Part shown: positions 1 to 9,162 of the stretch, piece by piece
How the letters are laid out: each line of letters begins with the position of its first letter
Numbering within the stretch: position 1 is the first letter of the stretch
The notes under the pieces: generated by a model
Seen by the model: only the letters and a program-made list of their open reading frames with translations
The model's database searches: none
Told to the model about the DNA's origin: nothing
Position numbers and translations under genes: made by a program
DNA from: JANNSX01 sp041397825
Lineage (GTDB): Bacteria; Pseudomonadota; Alphaproteobacteria; Rhizobiales; Hyphomicrobiaceae
Length of the DNA: 64,000 nucleotides
Reading direction: 5' to 3'
Assembly: GCA_041397825.1 (NCBI GenBank)
Contig: JAWKVX010000006.1
Coordinates: forward strand, 186,001 to 250,000

Positions 1-1
1 C

Positions 2-2086
2 TCGAACGGCATGCTTTGCTCGGAGCGCGAGCTCGAACTCTCGAACGAACACGACGGCATCATCGAGCTCGATCCCAAATTCTCCGATCAACTCGGCCAG
101 CGCTTCGTCGACGTCATGGGGCTGGATGATCCGGTCATCGAGATCAAGGTGACGCCGAACCGCCCCGACGCGCTCGGCGTCCGGGGCATCGCCCGCGACC
201 TCGCCGCCGCCGGCCACGGCAAGCTGAAGCCCGAAAAGCGCGGCTGGACCGGTGAGGGCAAGTTCGATTGCCCGGTGCCGATCGAATTGCGCTTCCCAAA
301 AGGTGACGAGGGTGCCTGCCCGGTGTTCGGCGGGCTCTATATCAAGGGCGTCAAGAACGGCCCATCGCCGGCCTGGCTGCAGCAGCGGCTCAAGGCCATC
401 GGCCTCCGCCCGATCTCGACTCTCGTCGACATCACGAACTACATCACCTACGACCGCGCGCGGCCGCTGCACGTCTACGACGCCGACAAGCTCAAAGGCA
501 CCATCCACGCCCGTTTCGGCAAGATGGGCGAGAGCTTTCTCGCGCTCGACGGCAAGACCTATCAAGCCGACGAGACGACGACCGTCATCGCCGACGACTC
601 CGGCGTCCTCGGCTTCGGCGGCATCATCGGCGGCGAGTCGACCGGCTGCAGCGAGACGACGACCAACGTGCTGATCGAGAGCGCCTATTTCGATCCCGTC
701 CGCACGGCGACGACCGGACGCCGCAACGTCATCAACTCGGATGCTCGCTACCGCTTCGAGCGTGGCATCGATCCGAGCTCGGTGCCGGTGGGCATTGCGC
801 TGGCGGCCGAGATGATCCTGGATCTGTGCGGCGGCATGCCGAGCAGGCCGCTGACCGCAGGAAAGGTCCCAGAGCGCAAGCTGATCCTCGAATTCGATCC
901 GGTGCGGGTGAGGAAGCTCGCCGGATTGGACACCCCCAACGTGGAGGTGGAGCGGGTGCTGACCGCGCTCGGTTTCAAATCCAAACCGAAGGGCGACAGG
1001 CTCGAGGTGTCCGTGCCGAGCTGGCGGCCGGACGTTCACGGCCCCGCCGATCTCGTCGAGGAGGTCGTCCGCATCGTCGGTATCGACAAGGTCCCGTTCT
1101 CAGCCCTGCCGCGCGAGCGAGGCGTGGCTCGGGCGGTGCTGACCGAGACCCAGAAACGGGTCCGACGCGCTCGTCGCGTGCTGGCCGGCCGCGGGCTCGT
1201 GGAAGCGATCACCTGGAGCTTCATCACGCGCGATCAAGCCCAGAGCTTCGGCGGCGGAACCGAGGCGCTCGAGCTCGCCAACCCCATCTCCTCCGAGATG
1301 ACCAGCATGCGTCCGAGCCTCTTACCGGGTCTGCTATCGGCGCTGCAGCGCAATCTGGATCGCAGCCAATCCGACTTCGGGCTGTTCGAGGTCGGTCAGG
1401 CCTACCGCGGGATCAAGCCTGAAGATCAGTACTTCGCGGCAGCCGGCGTTCGGTCGGGACGATCACATATTGCCGGCAGCGGCCGCCACTGGAGCGGCGC
1501 CAAGGACGATGCCGATCTGTTCGACGCGAAGTCCGATGCCGCCGCCCTCATCGCCGCGCTCGGTCTCGACGCCCACCGGCTCATGGTGACGCGCGATGCG
1601 CCAGCCTGGTTTCACCCGGGCCGATCCGGCACGATCCGTCTCGGACCCAAGGTGGCGCTCGCGCATTTCGGCGAGCTGCATCCGGCCGCCCTGAGGCGCT
1701 TCAACATCGACGCACCTGCTGTCGCCTTCGAGGTCTTCCTCGACGCGCTACCGCAGCCGAAGAAGAAACCGACCAAGGCCCGGCCCGCTTTCGTGGCGGG
1801 AGATCTGCAGCCGGTCCGACGCGATTTCGCCTTTGTCGTTTCGAGCGACGTCGCTGCGGCGGATGTCGTCAAGGCGGCCGAGAGCGTCGACAAGAAGCTG
1901 ATCAGCCAGGTCAGTGTCTTCGATCTCTTCGAGGGGCCATCGCTCGGCGAAGGTAAGACGTCGATCGCCATCGAGGTCACCCTGCAGCCGAAAGAGCGTA
2001 CGCTGACCGACCCGGAGATCGAGCAGGTGGCGCAGAGGATCGTCGGCGAGGTGAAGCGCCAGACGGGTGGCGAGATCCGCGGTTGA
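2..2086 (+). CDS. pheT: Phenylalanine--tRNA ligase beta subunit, 5' end cut by window
   Basis: Beta subunit of the (alpha-beta)2 cytoplasmic phenylalanyl-tRNA synthetase, which charges tRNA-Phe. The reading frame is open to the window edge and begins SNGMLCSERELEL, the stretch that follows the N-terminal EMAP-like tRNA-binding domain in this family, so roughly the first 120 residues are missing on the left and the ATG at 11 is internal. In order one sees the B3/B4 editing-type domain (ITNYITYDRARPLHVYDADKL), the B5 domain, the catalytic-like core with RYRFERGIDP, and the C-terminal anticodon-binding FDX-ACB domain (QPVRRDFAFVV to the end). pheS is expected just to the left. No oddities seen. 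Confidence 0.97.
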   Translation, partial: SNGMLCSERELELSNEHDGIIELDPKFSDQLGQRFVDVMGLDDPVIEIKVTPNRPDALGVRGIARDLAAAGHGKLKPEKRGWTGEGKFDCPVPIELRFPKGDEGACPVFGGLYIKGVKNGPSPAWLQQRLKAIGLRPISTLVDITNYITYDRARPLHVYDADKLKGTIHARFGKMGESFLALDGKTYQADETTTVIADDSGVLGFGGIIGGESTGCSETTTNVLIESAYFDPVRTATTGRRNVINSDARYRFERGIDPSSVPVGIALAAEMILDLCGGMPSRPLTAGKVPERKLILEFDPVRVRKLAGLDTPNVEVERVLTALGFKSKPKGDRLEVSVPSWRPDVHGPADLVEEVVRIVGIDKVPFSALPRERGVARAVLTETQKRVRRARRVLAGRGLVEAITWSFITRDQAQSFGGGTEALELANPISSEMTSMRPSLLPGLLSALQRNLDRSQSDFGLFEVGQAYRGIKPEDQYFAAAGVRSGRSHIAGSGRHWSGAKDDADLFDAKSDAAALIAALGLDAHRLMVTRDAPAWFHPGRSGTIRLGPKVALAHFGELHPAALRRFNIDAPAVAFEVFLDALPQPKKKPTKARPAFVAGDLQPVRRDFAFVVSSDVAAADVVKAAESVDKKLISQVSVFDLFEGPSLGEGKTSIAIEVTLQPKERTLTDPEIEQVAQRIVGEVKRQTGGEIRG

Positions 2087-2265
2087 AACCGCCCGAAGAT
2101 GTGAGTCGAAAGACGATAACGCATTGATTTGTCGTCATCTTCCTCGCGAGCACAACACAACTCCGCCCCATTGGGGCGCTTCATGTCCCCAGGTGCGGAA
2201 ACCCGATCGGGGTGTCCGCCGTTCTACGAGCGCGGCGAAGTGACCGCGGGACAAAGGGGCATGTC

Positions 2266-2985
2266 ATGTCGATCAGGAGCTCACTGCTGGCAGGTGTTGC
2301 GATCATCTGCCTGACGCCATCGTTGCCAGCCGCCGCAGCCGATCTGTATTCGCCACCACCAGAGACCGACTACGAGCCACCGCCAACCGAGACGTTCTAT
2401 GAGCAAAGCTCTTGGTATCTGGCGCTCCGAGGAGGCGCGGCCTTCGCCGACGACACCAGCTTCGAGACATTGGGCACCAGCGTCGACAATACTTACGATA
2501 CGGGCCCGTTCGTGGCAGGCGCCGTTGGATATCAGTTCCGCGGCACCGGTCTCAGGGCGGAGGCCGAGATCGGATATGTCACGAACGCTATCGAGAGCCA
2601 CGACATCGCTGGCGTCGGCACCTTCGATAACGAGGCGGCATTCGGCGATACGTCTGCCTTCTTCGGCCTCGCCAGCATCTACTATGACATTCCGCTCAAT
2701 TCGCCCATCAAGCCGTTCGTCGGTGGTGGCATCGGTCTCAGCGATGTGAGCTTCGAGGGCCACGGTACCGATGCGACCGGCACCGTGCTCGACGACAATG
2801 CCACGGCCTTTGCCTGGCATCTGACCGGCGGCGTCGGCTACGACATCGCCGAGAACGTCGCGCTCGAGGTCGGCTATCGGTATCTCGCTTTCGAGGGCGT
2901 CGACGTGACCGCCACCGATGGCACGCCGACGAGCATCGACACCGCGGATCACATCGTCTTCGCTGGACTGCGCTATCGCTTCTGA
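2266..2985 (+). CDS. Outer-membrane beta-barrel protein (Omp25/31-like)
   Basis: A 239-residue predicted porin-like surface protein. The ATG at 2266 is chosen because AAAGGGG lies six bases before it and it gives a clean signal peptide (SLLAGVAIICLTPSLPAAAA); an upstream ATG at 2212 adds only charged residues. After a proline-rich linker (PPPETDYEPPPTE) come alternating strands typical of the eight-stranded OmpA/Omp25 barrel, e.g. WYLALRGGAAFAD, VALEVGYRYLAF, and a terminal GLRYRF with the C-terminal Phe used for BAM recognition. Barrel family is clear; the specific role (structural versus adhesin) is not. A strong hairpin follows the stop codon. Confidence 0.85.
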   Translation: MSIRSSLLAGVAIICLTPSLPAAAADLYSPPPETDYEPPPTETFYEQSSWYLALRGGAAFADDTSFETLGTSVDNTYDTGPFVAGAVGYQFRGTGLRAEAEIGYVTNAIESHDIAGVGTFDNEAAFGDTSAFFGLASIYYDIPLNSPIKPFVGGGIGLSDVSFEGHGTDATGTVLDDNATAFAWHLTGGVGYDIAENVALEVGYRYLAFEGVDVTATDGTPTSIDTADHIVFAGLRYRF

Positions 2986-3037
2986 CGTCTATACTGCGGA
3001 GTGATCCGGCAGGTCTCAACCGGCCATGGCCTGCGCC

Positions 3038-3086
3038 GGCCTCCGCCTCGGATCGGCACGCCGACACGAGGCGGAGGCCATTTCTC
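3038..3086 (+). terminator. Hairpin terminator after the outer-membrane protein gene
   Basis: Perfect 13-bp inverted repeat GGCCTCCGCCTCG (3038-3050) and CGAGGCGGAGGCC (3067-3079) with a 16-nt loop, followed by ATTTCT. It lies 50 bases past the stop of the beta-barrel gene. The T tract is short, so termination strength is uncertain. Confidence 0.7.
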
Positions 3087-3205
3087 CGACTGCTTCGATC
3101 CGCGAGATTCACCGAAAAACTTGACTTGGATCAAAATGCGCGCTCCGCGACGGCGCGACCTTTTCGCTTCTCGCCGATCGAGGTTGACGGCAGCGGAGGC
3201 AGGAA

Positions 3206-3988
3206 ATGGAGCGCGAGGTTGCGAGCAAGAGCGGAACGCAATGGCCGGAGGTTCGCTCGCTCGGTAGCAGCGATCTGATCGACGCGCTTGCCACAGGCCT
3301 TCGGGACCTCCGGTCGGCGCCGCAATTCGGTTTGACCTTTGGCCTCGCCTACGCTGCCGCCGGTTGGCTTCTGATCGCCCTCCTTCTCTGGCTGGGCCTG
3401 CCCTATTTCGCCTATCCGCTGGCCATGGGGTTCACGCTCGTTGCGCCCTTTGCGGTCGCAGGCCTCTACGCCGTGAGCGACCTGCTCGAGAGAGGTGAGA
3501 AACCGAGCTGGCGTCGCATCGCCGCCCTGGTCCGCACCGCCTCCGGTCGCGATCTCCGATGGATGGCCCTCATCACGGGCTTCGCGCTCGTCATCTGGAT
3601 GGATATCGCCGCCTTTACATTCTTCGCATTCAACGGCTTCAACGCCTTCGATCCCGAGGTGCTGAAGACGCTCTTCACGACCCCCTCGGGTCTCGCCTTT
3701 GTGATCCTTGGCAACGCCATCGGCGCGGCGGTTGCAGCCGCCGTGTTCTCGATCTCGGTCGTCTCCTTCCCGATGCTCTACGATCGTGACGTCGACTTCG
3801 TCACGGCCATGGTGACGAGCGTCCGCCTGGTGATCCGGAACCCGGCCACGATGCTGGCCTGGGCCGCCCTGATCGGCGTTCTCATCGTACTTTCGCTGCT
3901 CTCGGTCTTCGTGGCGCTGATCCCGGTGTTGCCGATGGTCGGGCACGCGACGTGGCATCTCTATCGCCGCGCGGTCGTGCGGACATAG
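3206..3988 (+). CDS. DUF2189-family integral membrane protein
   Basis: 260 residues, preceded by GGAGGC at good spacing. The protein is mostly hydrophobic: about six membrane segments, starting with FGLTFGLAYAAAGWLLIALL and PYFAYPLAMGFTLVAPFAVAGLYAVS, then a loop LLERGEKPSWRRI typical of DUF2189 (cytochrome-oxidase-subunit-I-like annotation in some databases, without haem ligands). The family is common in alphaproteobacteria; its function is unknown. It stands alone between a terminator and the convergent mbfA gene, so context gives no hint. Confidence 0.8.
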   Translation: MEREVASKSGTQWPEVRSLGSSDLIDALATGLRDLRSAPQFGLTFGLAYAAAGWLLIALLLWLGLPYFAYPLAMGFTLVAPFAVAGLYAVSDLLERGEKPSWRRIAALVRTASGRDLRWMALITGFALVIWMDIAAFTFFAFNGFNAFDPEVLKTLFTTPSGLAFVILGNAIGAAVAAAVFSISVVSFPMLYDRDVDFVTAMVTSVRLVIRNPATMLAWAALIGVLIVLSLLSVFVALIPVLPMVGHATWHLYRRAVVRT

Positions 3989-4015
3989 GTAGACGACTGC
4001 GCCATAGCGGGCCCG

Positions 4016-4972
4016 TCAGGCACTGCCGATCAGGATTCCCGCGGCAAAGACGATGAGGCCGCCGAGCACCACCTCGAAGGCGGCCTGGAGGAAGCGCGTG
4101 TCCATGTAGCGGGACCGTATCCAGGCGATCGCCCACAGCTCGATCAGCACGATGGCTATGGCGACGAAGGTCGCGGTCGAGAAGTTGGGAATGAGATAGG
4201 GAAGCGTGTGGCCGATGCCGCCGACGGTCGTCATCAGTCCGGTCACGGCGCCGCGAAGCCACGGATGCCCACGCCCGGTCAGCGAGCCGTCATCGGAGAG
4301 CGCCTCGGCAAAGCCCATGGAGATGCCGGCACCGACACTCGCGGCCATGCCGACGAGGAACGTCTCCCAGGTGTTGTGGGTGGCGAAGGCGGCGGCAAAC
4401 AGCGGCGCAAGCGTCGAGACGGAGCCATCCATCAGCCCGGCGAGGCCCGGCTGCACGATCTGCAGCACGAACATGCGGCGCCTGACCGCCTCCTCCTCGT
4501 CGCGGGTGCCCTCGGTCAGATGCTCCTCGGTCAGCCGTTCCGCCAGGCTCTCGTGACCTCGCTCGGCAATGGCGAGATCGCCGAGCAGCTTGCGGATGCT
4601 CGCATCGGAGGTTCGCTCGAGCGCCCGCTCGTAGAACGTCCGGGTCTCATACTCGATGGCCTCCGCCTGCTTTCTGACCTTGTCGAGGCCGAGTGGCCTC
4701 ACCATCCAAAGCGGCTCGTGGTGGACGAAGCCCTTGACGTCCTGCCGGCGGATCAACGGGATATGCTCGCCGAACTTCTGGCGGAACATCTCGATCAGCC
4801 AGCGGCGGTGCTCGTTCTCCTCCTCCGCCATCTCCTGGAACACCTTGGCCGATCCTGGAAAATGCTCCAGAAGCCCCTGGGCGTAGTCGGCAAAGATGCG
4901 CCCGTGCTCCTCCTCGAGCCCGATCGCCAGGGCCAGGATCTCGCGCTCGCTCAGCTCTGAAAATTTCCTCAA
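4016..4972 (-). CDS. mbfA: Membrane-bound ferritin / VIT1-type iron exporter MbfA
   Basis: 318 residues: an N-terminal ferritin-like (erythrin) domain followed by a VIT1/CCC1 membrane domain. The N half has the paired Glu/Glu-x-x-His motifs of a di-iron four-helix bundle (LEEEHGRIF, EMAEEENEHRRW, EYETRTFYERAL, AIAERGHESLAE). The C half, from about residue 170, has the VIT helices (LAGLMDGSVSTLAPLFAAAF, MAASVGAGISMGFAEALSDDG). In Bradyrhizobium and Agrobacterium MbfA exports iron and is repressed by Irr under low iron; an irr gene lies at 57.5 kb here. The start is TTG with AGGAG eight bases upstream. A perfect short dyad sits upstream (5012-5025). Confidence 0.93.
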   Translation of the reverse strand: MRKFSELSEREILALAIGLEEEHGRIFADYAQGLLEHFPGSAKVFQEMAEEENEHRRWLIEMFRQKFGEHIPLIRRQDVKGFVHHEPLWMVRPLGLDKVRKQAEAIEYETRTFYERALERTSDASIRKLLGDLAIAERGHESLAERLTEEHLTEGTRDEEEAVRRRMFVLQIVQPGLAGLMDGSVSTLAPLFAAAFATHNTWETFLVGMAASVGAGISMGFAEALSDDGSLTGRGHPWLRGAVTGLMTTVGGIGHTLPYLIPNFSTATFVAIAIVLIELWAIAWIRSRYMDTRFLQAAFEVVLGGLIVFAAGILIGSA

Positions 4973-5011
4973 AAGACCGGCTCCTGCGGTTCAAAGCGGG
5001 AGTCTGCCAGC

Positions 5012-5025
5012 ATTCCTAGAGGAAT
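5012..5025 (-). promoter_or_regulatory. Dyad upstream of mbfA, candidate metal-regulator operator
   Basis: ATTCCT-AG-AGGAAT is a perfect 6-bp inverted repeat with a 2-base spacer, 40 bases upstream of the mbfA start. The GAAT/ATTC half-sites resemble Irr/Fur-type sites in general form, but it does not match a canonical iron-control element exactly. Assignment to Irr is inference from gene identity. Confidence 0.4.
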
Positions 5026-5160
5026 TCAAAGTACGATCCGCCATAGTTGCATATCATCCCCTGGGTTGCCGGACGTTCAGATCATTTCCGCCCAATGGCT
5101 GTTTACGGACCGGAATGGCGGTAAGCTGGAACTCTTCAGTTCGCTTGGTTGCGGCGGATC

Positions 5161-6030
5161 ATGACCTACGTCGATAGCCTGCTCGACAGGCTCAGCCAGT
5201 GGATCGCCTGCCGACTGACCGAGGAGAGCAGCGGTTACCAACCCTTTACGCCCTCCGATCCGGAGACGCTCGCTTCCGTCCTCGAGCCCTGCGATGTGCT
5301 CCTCGTCGAAGGCAACCAGCATCTCTCCAATGCCATCAAGTACCTGACCCAATCCACCTGGTCGCATGCCGCGCTCTATATCGGCGGTGCCCTCGGCGAG
5401 ACTGCATCGCCCGAGCCAGCCCGATGCCTTGTCGAGGCAAACATCGGCGAAGGCGTCATCGCCGCGCCGCTCGCGAAGTACGCAACGTACAACACGCGGA
5501 TCTGCCGGCCCGTCGGCCTGTCGGAGGACGAAAAGCAGAGGGTCATCGGCTATGCCGTCGCGCGCATCGGCCAGATGTACGACACCCGCAACATCCTCGA
5601 TCTTGCTCGCTACCTGATGCCCATACCGCCAGTCCCGACCCGCTGGCGCCGCCGGCTCCTCGCGCTCGGCTCCGGCGAGCCGACCCGGACGATCTGCTCG
5701 ACCCTCATCGCCCAGGCCTTCCACGAGGTCCGCTATCCGATCTTGCCGCGCGTTGAGAAGCTCGGTGTCAAGCGCAAGGGGCTCAGCGAGTACAGCCGCT
5801 GGGAGATCCACCATATCCGCCATCACAGTCTCTATGCCCCGCGCGACTTCGACCTCTCGCCCTATTTCCGCGTCATCAAGCCCAATATCGAGACCGGTTT
5901 CGATCATCGGACCCTCACCTGGTCGTCGGCGCCGCCAACCGAGGGGCCACGAGGTAAGGGCCGTGTGGTCGAGGAAAGGCCGGTGAAGAGTGCGGCGGCC
6001 GGATCGAATGGCAAGGAGGACCCCTCATGA
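5161..6030 (+). CDS. YiiX/YebB-like permuted-papain (NlpC/P60-type) cysteine hydrolase
   Basis: About 289 residues from the ATG at 5161 (a TTG at 5149 is an alternative; neither has a clear ribosome-binding site). The central part fits circularly permuted papain-fold amidases: PCDVLLVEGNQHLSNAIKYLTQSTWSH with the catalytic His in WSHAALYIG, then AKYATYNTRICRP, YAVARIGQMYD, and the nucleophile Cys in TRTICSTLIAQAF. Members cleave amide bonds of peptidoglycan, lipids or small amides. No signal peptide is visible, so a cytoplasmic or peripheral membrane location is likely. The tail (residues about 255-289) is charged and low complexity. Confidence 0.8.
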   Translation: MTYVDSLLDRLSQWIACRLTEESSGYQPFTPSDPETLASVLEPCDVLLVEGNQHLSNAIKYLTQSTWSHAALYIGGALGETASPEPARCLVEANIGEGVIAAPLAKYATYNTRICRPVGLSEDEKQRVIGYAVARIGQMYDTRNILDLARYLMPIPPVPTRWRRRLLALGSGEPTRTICSTLIAQAFHEVRYPILPRVEKLGVKRKGLSEYSRWEIHHIRHHSLYAPRDFDLSPYFRVIKPNIETGFDHRTLTWSSAPPTEGPRGKGRVVEERPVKSAAAGSNGKEDPS

Positions 6031-6125
6031 GCCCTGGATGGCCGACAATTGCCTGTCTTGCGAAAGGCGAATAGCCTGAACCGGCAATCGATGCCGCACG
6101 CCCTGGACCGGCACGAGGTAGCAGC

Positions 6126-7349
6126 TTGGACGGAAAACGCATCCTTCTCATCATTGGCGGCGGCATCGCGGCCTACAAATGCCTCGAGCTCATCAGGCGG
6201 CTGAAGGAGCGCGGCATCGGCGTCCGGGTCGTCATGACGCCTGCCGCGAAGGCCTTCGTGACGCCGCTCTCGGTTGCCGCCATCACGGGCGACCGCATCT
6301 ACTCCGACCTCTTCTCGCTCGACGAGGAGAGCGAGATCGGACACATCCGGCTGGCCCGCGACACGGATCTCATCGTCGTCGCACCGGCCACGGCCGACCT
6401 CCTGGCGCGTGTCGCGGGCGGCCATGCCGACGACCTCGCGACCGCCGTTCTCATGGCCGCCAAGGGCCCTGTCCTCATCGCGCCCGCCATGAATCCGGCG
6501 ATGTGGGCGAACCCGGCCACCCAGCGCAATGTCGAGATGCTGCGCCGCGATGGCCGGCAGCTCATTGGCCCGAGCGCCGGAGAGATGGCCGAGAGAAACG
6601 AGGCCGGCATCGGCCGCATGGCCGAGCCGATGGAGATCGTCGCGCGAATCCAGGAACTCCTGGCGCCGGCCGCCGGCCCTCTTTCGGGTCTGCGTGTGCT
6701 CGTGACGACGGGCCCGACCCACGAGCCGATCGACCCGGTCCGCTACATCGCCAACCGCTCGAGTGGCAAGCAGGGCCTGGCCATCGCGCGTGCTGCGGCG
6801 GAACAGGGCGCCGACGTCGTTCTGGTCTCGGGCCCGACCGGCCTTGCCGATCCCAAGGGCATCCGCGTCGTTCATGTCGAGACAGCGCAGGAGATGCTGG
6901 CCGCAGCCGAGGCGGCATTGCCGGTCGATATCGGCATTTTCACCGCAGCCGTCGCCGACTGGCGCGTCGCGACGGCAGGAGACCAGAAGATCAAGAAGGC
7001 GCCCGGACAACGCACGCCCGAGCTGAAGCTCGTCGAGAACCCCGACATTCTGAGAACTCTTGCCAAACCCGGTCCGAGGCGGCCGCGCCTCGTCATCGGT
7101 TTCGCAGCGGAGACCGAGACGGTCGTCGAGCACGCGAAAGCCAAGCGACTCAGCAAAGGTGCCGACTGGATCGTCGCCAATGACGTCTCGCCCGGATCGG
7201 GTGTCATGGGCGGTGACAGCAACAGCGTGCACATCATCACATCGGAGGGGGTCGAGTCATGGCCAAAGCTCAGCAAGGAGGACGTGGCACGAAGACTCGT
7301 GCAACGCGTCGTAGCGCATCTCTCCGGCAAGCTCCGGGCGAGCGACTGA
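6126..7349 (+). CDS. coaBC: Bifunctional phosphopantothenoylcysteine decarboxylase / synthetase
   Basis: 407 residues catalysing two steps of coenzyme A synthesis: CTP-dependent ligation of cysteine to 4'-phosphopantothenate (CoaB) and FMN-dependent decarboxylation (CoaC). The CoaC half begins RILLIIGGGIAAYKCLEL and has the active-site signature APAMNPAMWANPATQRN. The CoaB half starts near residue 185 with TTGPTHEPIDPVRYIANRSS, then VIGFAAETE and a conserved NDVS. The TTG start has GAGG seven bases upstream. Its 3' end overlaps dut by 91 bases, and coaA lies in the same window, so two CoA-pathway loci are present. Confidence 0.96.
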   Translation: MDGKRILLIIGGGIAAYKCLELIRRLKERGIGVRVVMTPAAKAFVTPLSVAAITGDRIYSDLFSLDEESEIGHIRLARDTDLIVVAPATADLLARVAGGHADDLATAVLMAAKGPVLIAPAMNPAMWANPATQRNVEMLRRDGRQLIGPSAGEMAERNEAGIGRMAEPMEIVARIQELLAPAAGPLSGLRVLVTTGPTHEPIDPVRYIANRSSGKQGLAIARAAAEQGADVVLVSGPTGLADPKGIRVVHVETAQEMLAAAEAALPVDIGIFTAAVADWRVATAGDQKIKKAPGQRTPELKLVENPDILRTLAKPGPRRPRLVIGFAAETETVVEHAKAKRLSKGADWIVANDVSPGSGVMGGDSNSVHIITSEGVESWPKLSKEDVARRLVQRVVAHLSGKLRASD

Positions 7350-7843
7350 GCTCGACCGCAGCCGTCGCCGTCAAGGTCAGGCGCTTCGACCATGCCAAGG
7401 ATCTGGCTCTTCCGGCCTACCAATCGACCGGCGCCGCTGGGCTCGACCTGCTGGCAGCCCTGCCGAGTCAGAAACCCGTTGTCATCAAGCCGGGACGCTC
7501 GCTCCTTGTGCCGACAGCCATCGCCATCGAGCTTCCCGCAGGCTACGAGGGGCAGGTTCGACCGCGCTCCGGTCTTGCGGCGAAGCACGGCGTGACGGTC
7601 CTGAACAGCCCCGGCACGATCGATTGCGACTATCGCGGCGAGATCCAGGTGCTGCTGGTGAATCTCGGCGAGCGCAAGGTAAAGATCCGCCACGGCGACC
7701 GCATCGCCCAGCTCGTCATTGCCCCCGTGGTCCACGCGGCCCTGATCGAGGTCGCCGAGCTCGCCCCGACCGCCCGTGCCGACGGGGGTTTCGGCTCGAC
7801 GGGAATGAAAAAGCCGCGAACCGGCAAATCCGGGAAACGCTGA
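7259..7843 (+). CDS. dut: Deoxyuridine 5'-triphosphate nucleotidohydrolase (dUTPase)
   Basis: 194 residues; hydrolyses dUTP to dUMP and pyrophosphate, keeping uracil out of DNA. All five dUTPase motifs are present: AGLDLLA, PRSGLAAKHGV, GTIDCDYRGEI (substrate-binding region), GDRIAQLVI and the flexible C-terminal RADGGFGSTG. The ATG at 7259 has a very strong GGAGGGGG seven bases upstream and lies inside coaBC, so the protein carries an extra basic N-terminal stretch of about 37 residues before the usual start of the fold. Translational coupling with coaBC is likely. Confidence 0.95.
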   Translation: MAKAQQGGRGTKTRATRRSASLRQAPGERLSSTAAVAVKVRRFDHAKDLALPAYQSTGAAGLDLLAALPSQKPVVIKPGRSLLVPTAIAIELPAGYEGQVRPRSGLAAKHGVTVLNSPGTIDCDYRGEIQVLLVNLGERKVKIRHGDRIAQLVIAPVVHAALIEVAELAPTARADGGFGSTGMKKPRTGKSGKR

Positions 7844-7953
7844 ACTCTGGAACGTCACAACAAGGCAATGCCGTGCCGCGACGCCGGCCGGCTCTTTCTG
7901 TTAGGGTCCGACCAACTTGCGCCACCCCCATCAACCCTCCGCCGGAGCCATCC

Positions 7954-8940
<987 letters not shown>

Positions 8941-8952
8941 GCCGACATTGAT

Positions 8953-8980
8953 CGCGGGCGGCGACGGCGCTCCGCCCGCG
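8953..8980 (+). terminator. Hairpin after cysK
   Basis: Perfect 9-bp inverted repeat CGCGGGCGG (8953-8961) / CCGCCCGCG (8972-8980) with a 10-nt loop, 12 bases after the cysK stop. No T tract follows, so it may be a 3'-end stabiliser or a Rho-dependent end rather than an intrinsic terminator. Confidence 0.45.
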
Positions 8981-9162
8981 TCATTGCCCCGAACAGGCCT
9001 TGGGTCTCGATAGGTTAACGCTGATTCTCACGATCACGGCGATCAGCCTTGGTGATCCGTTCCGCAAGGAACAGGGCATTCGCGCGTCACACCTCATGTA
9101 ACAGGCATCGGCCGCCTATGCGGGGCGGCCCGTGGATGCCTGTGAAGCGTGAGGCGGTGGTC

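Noticed and set aside
5904..7232. 442-codon minus-strand frame
   Set aside because: It lies antisense to coaBC, whose motifs are clear; the translation is rich in Arg, Asp and Gly with no domain, as expected of a GC-rich shadow frame.
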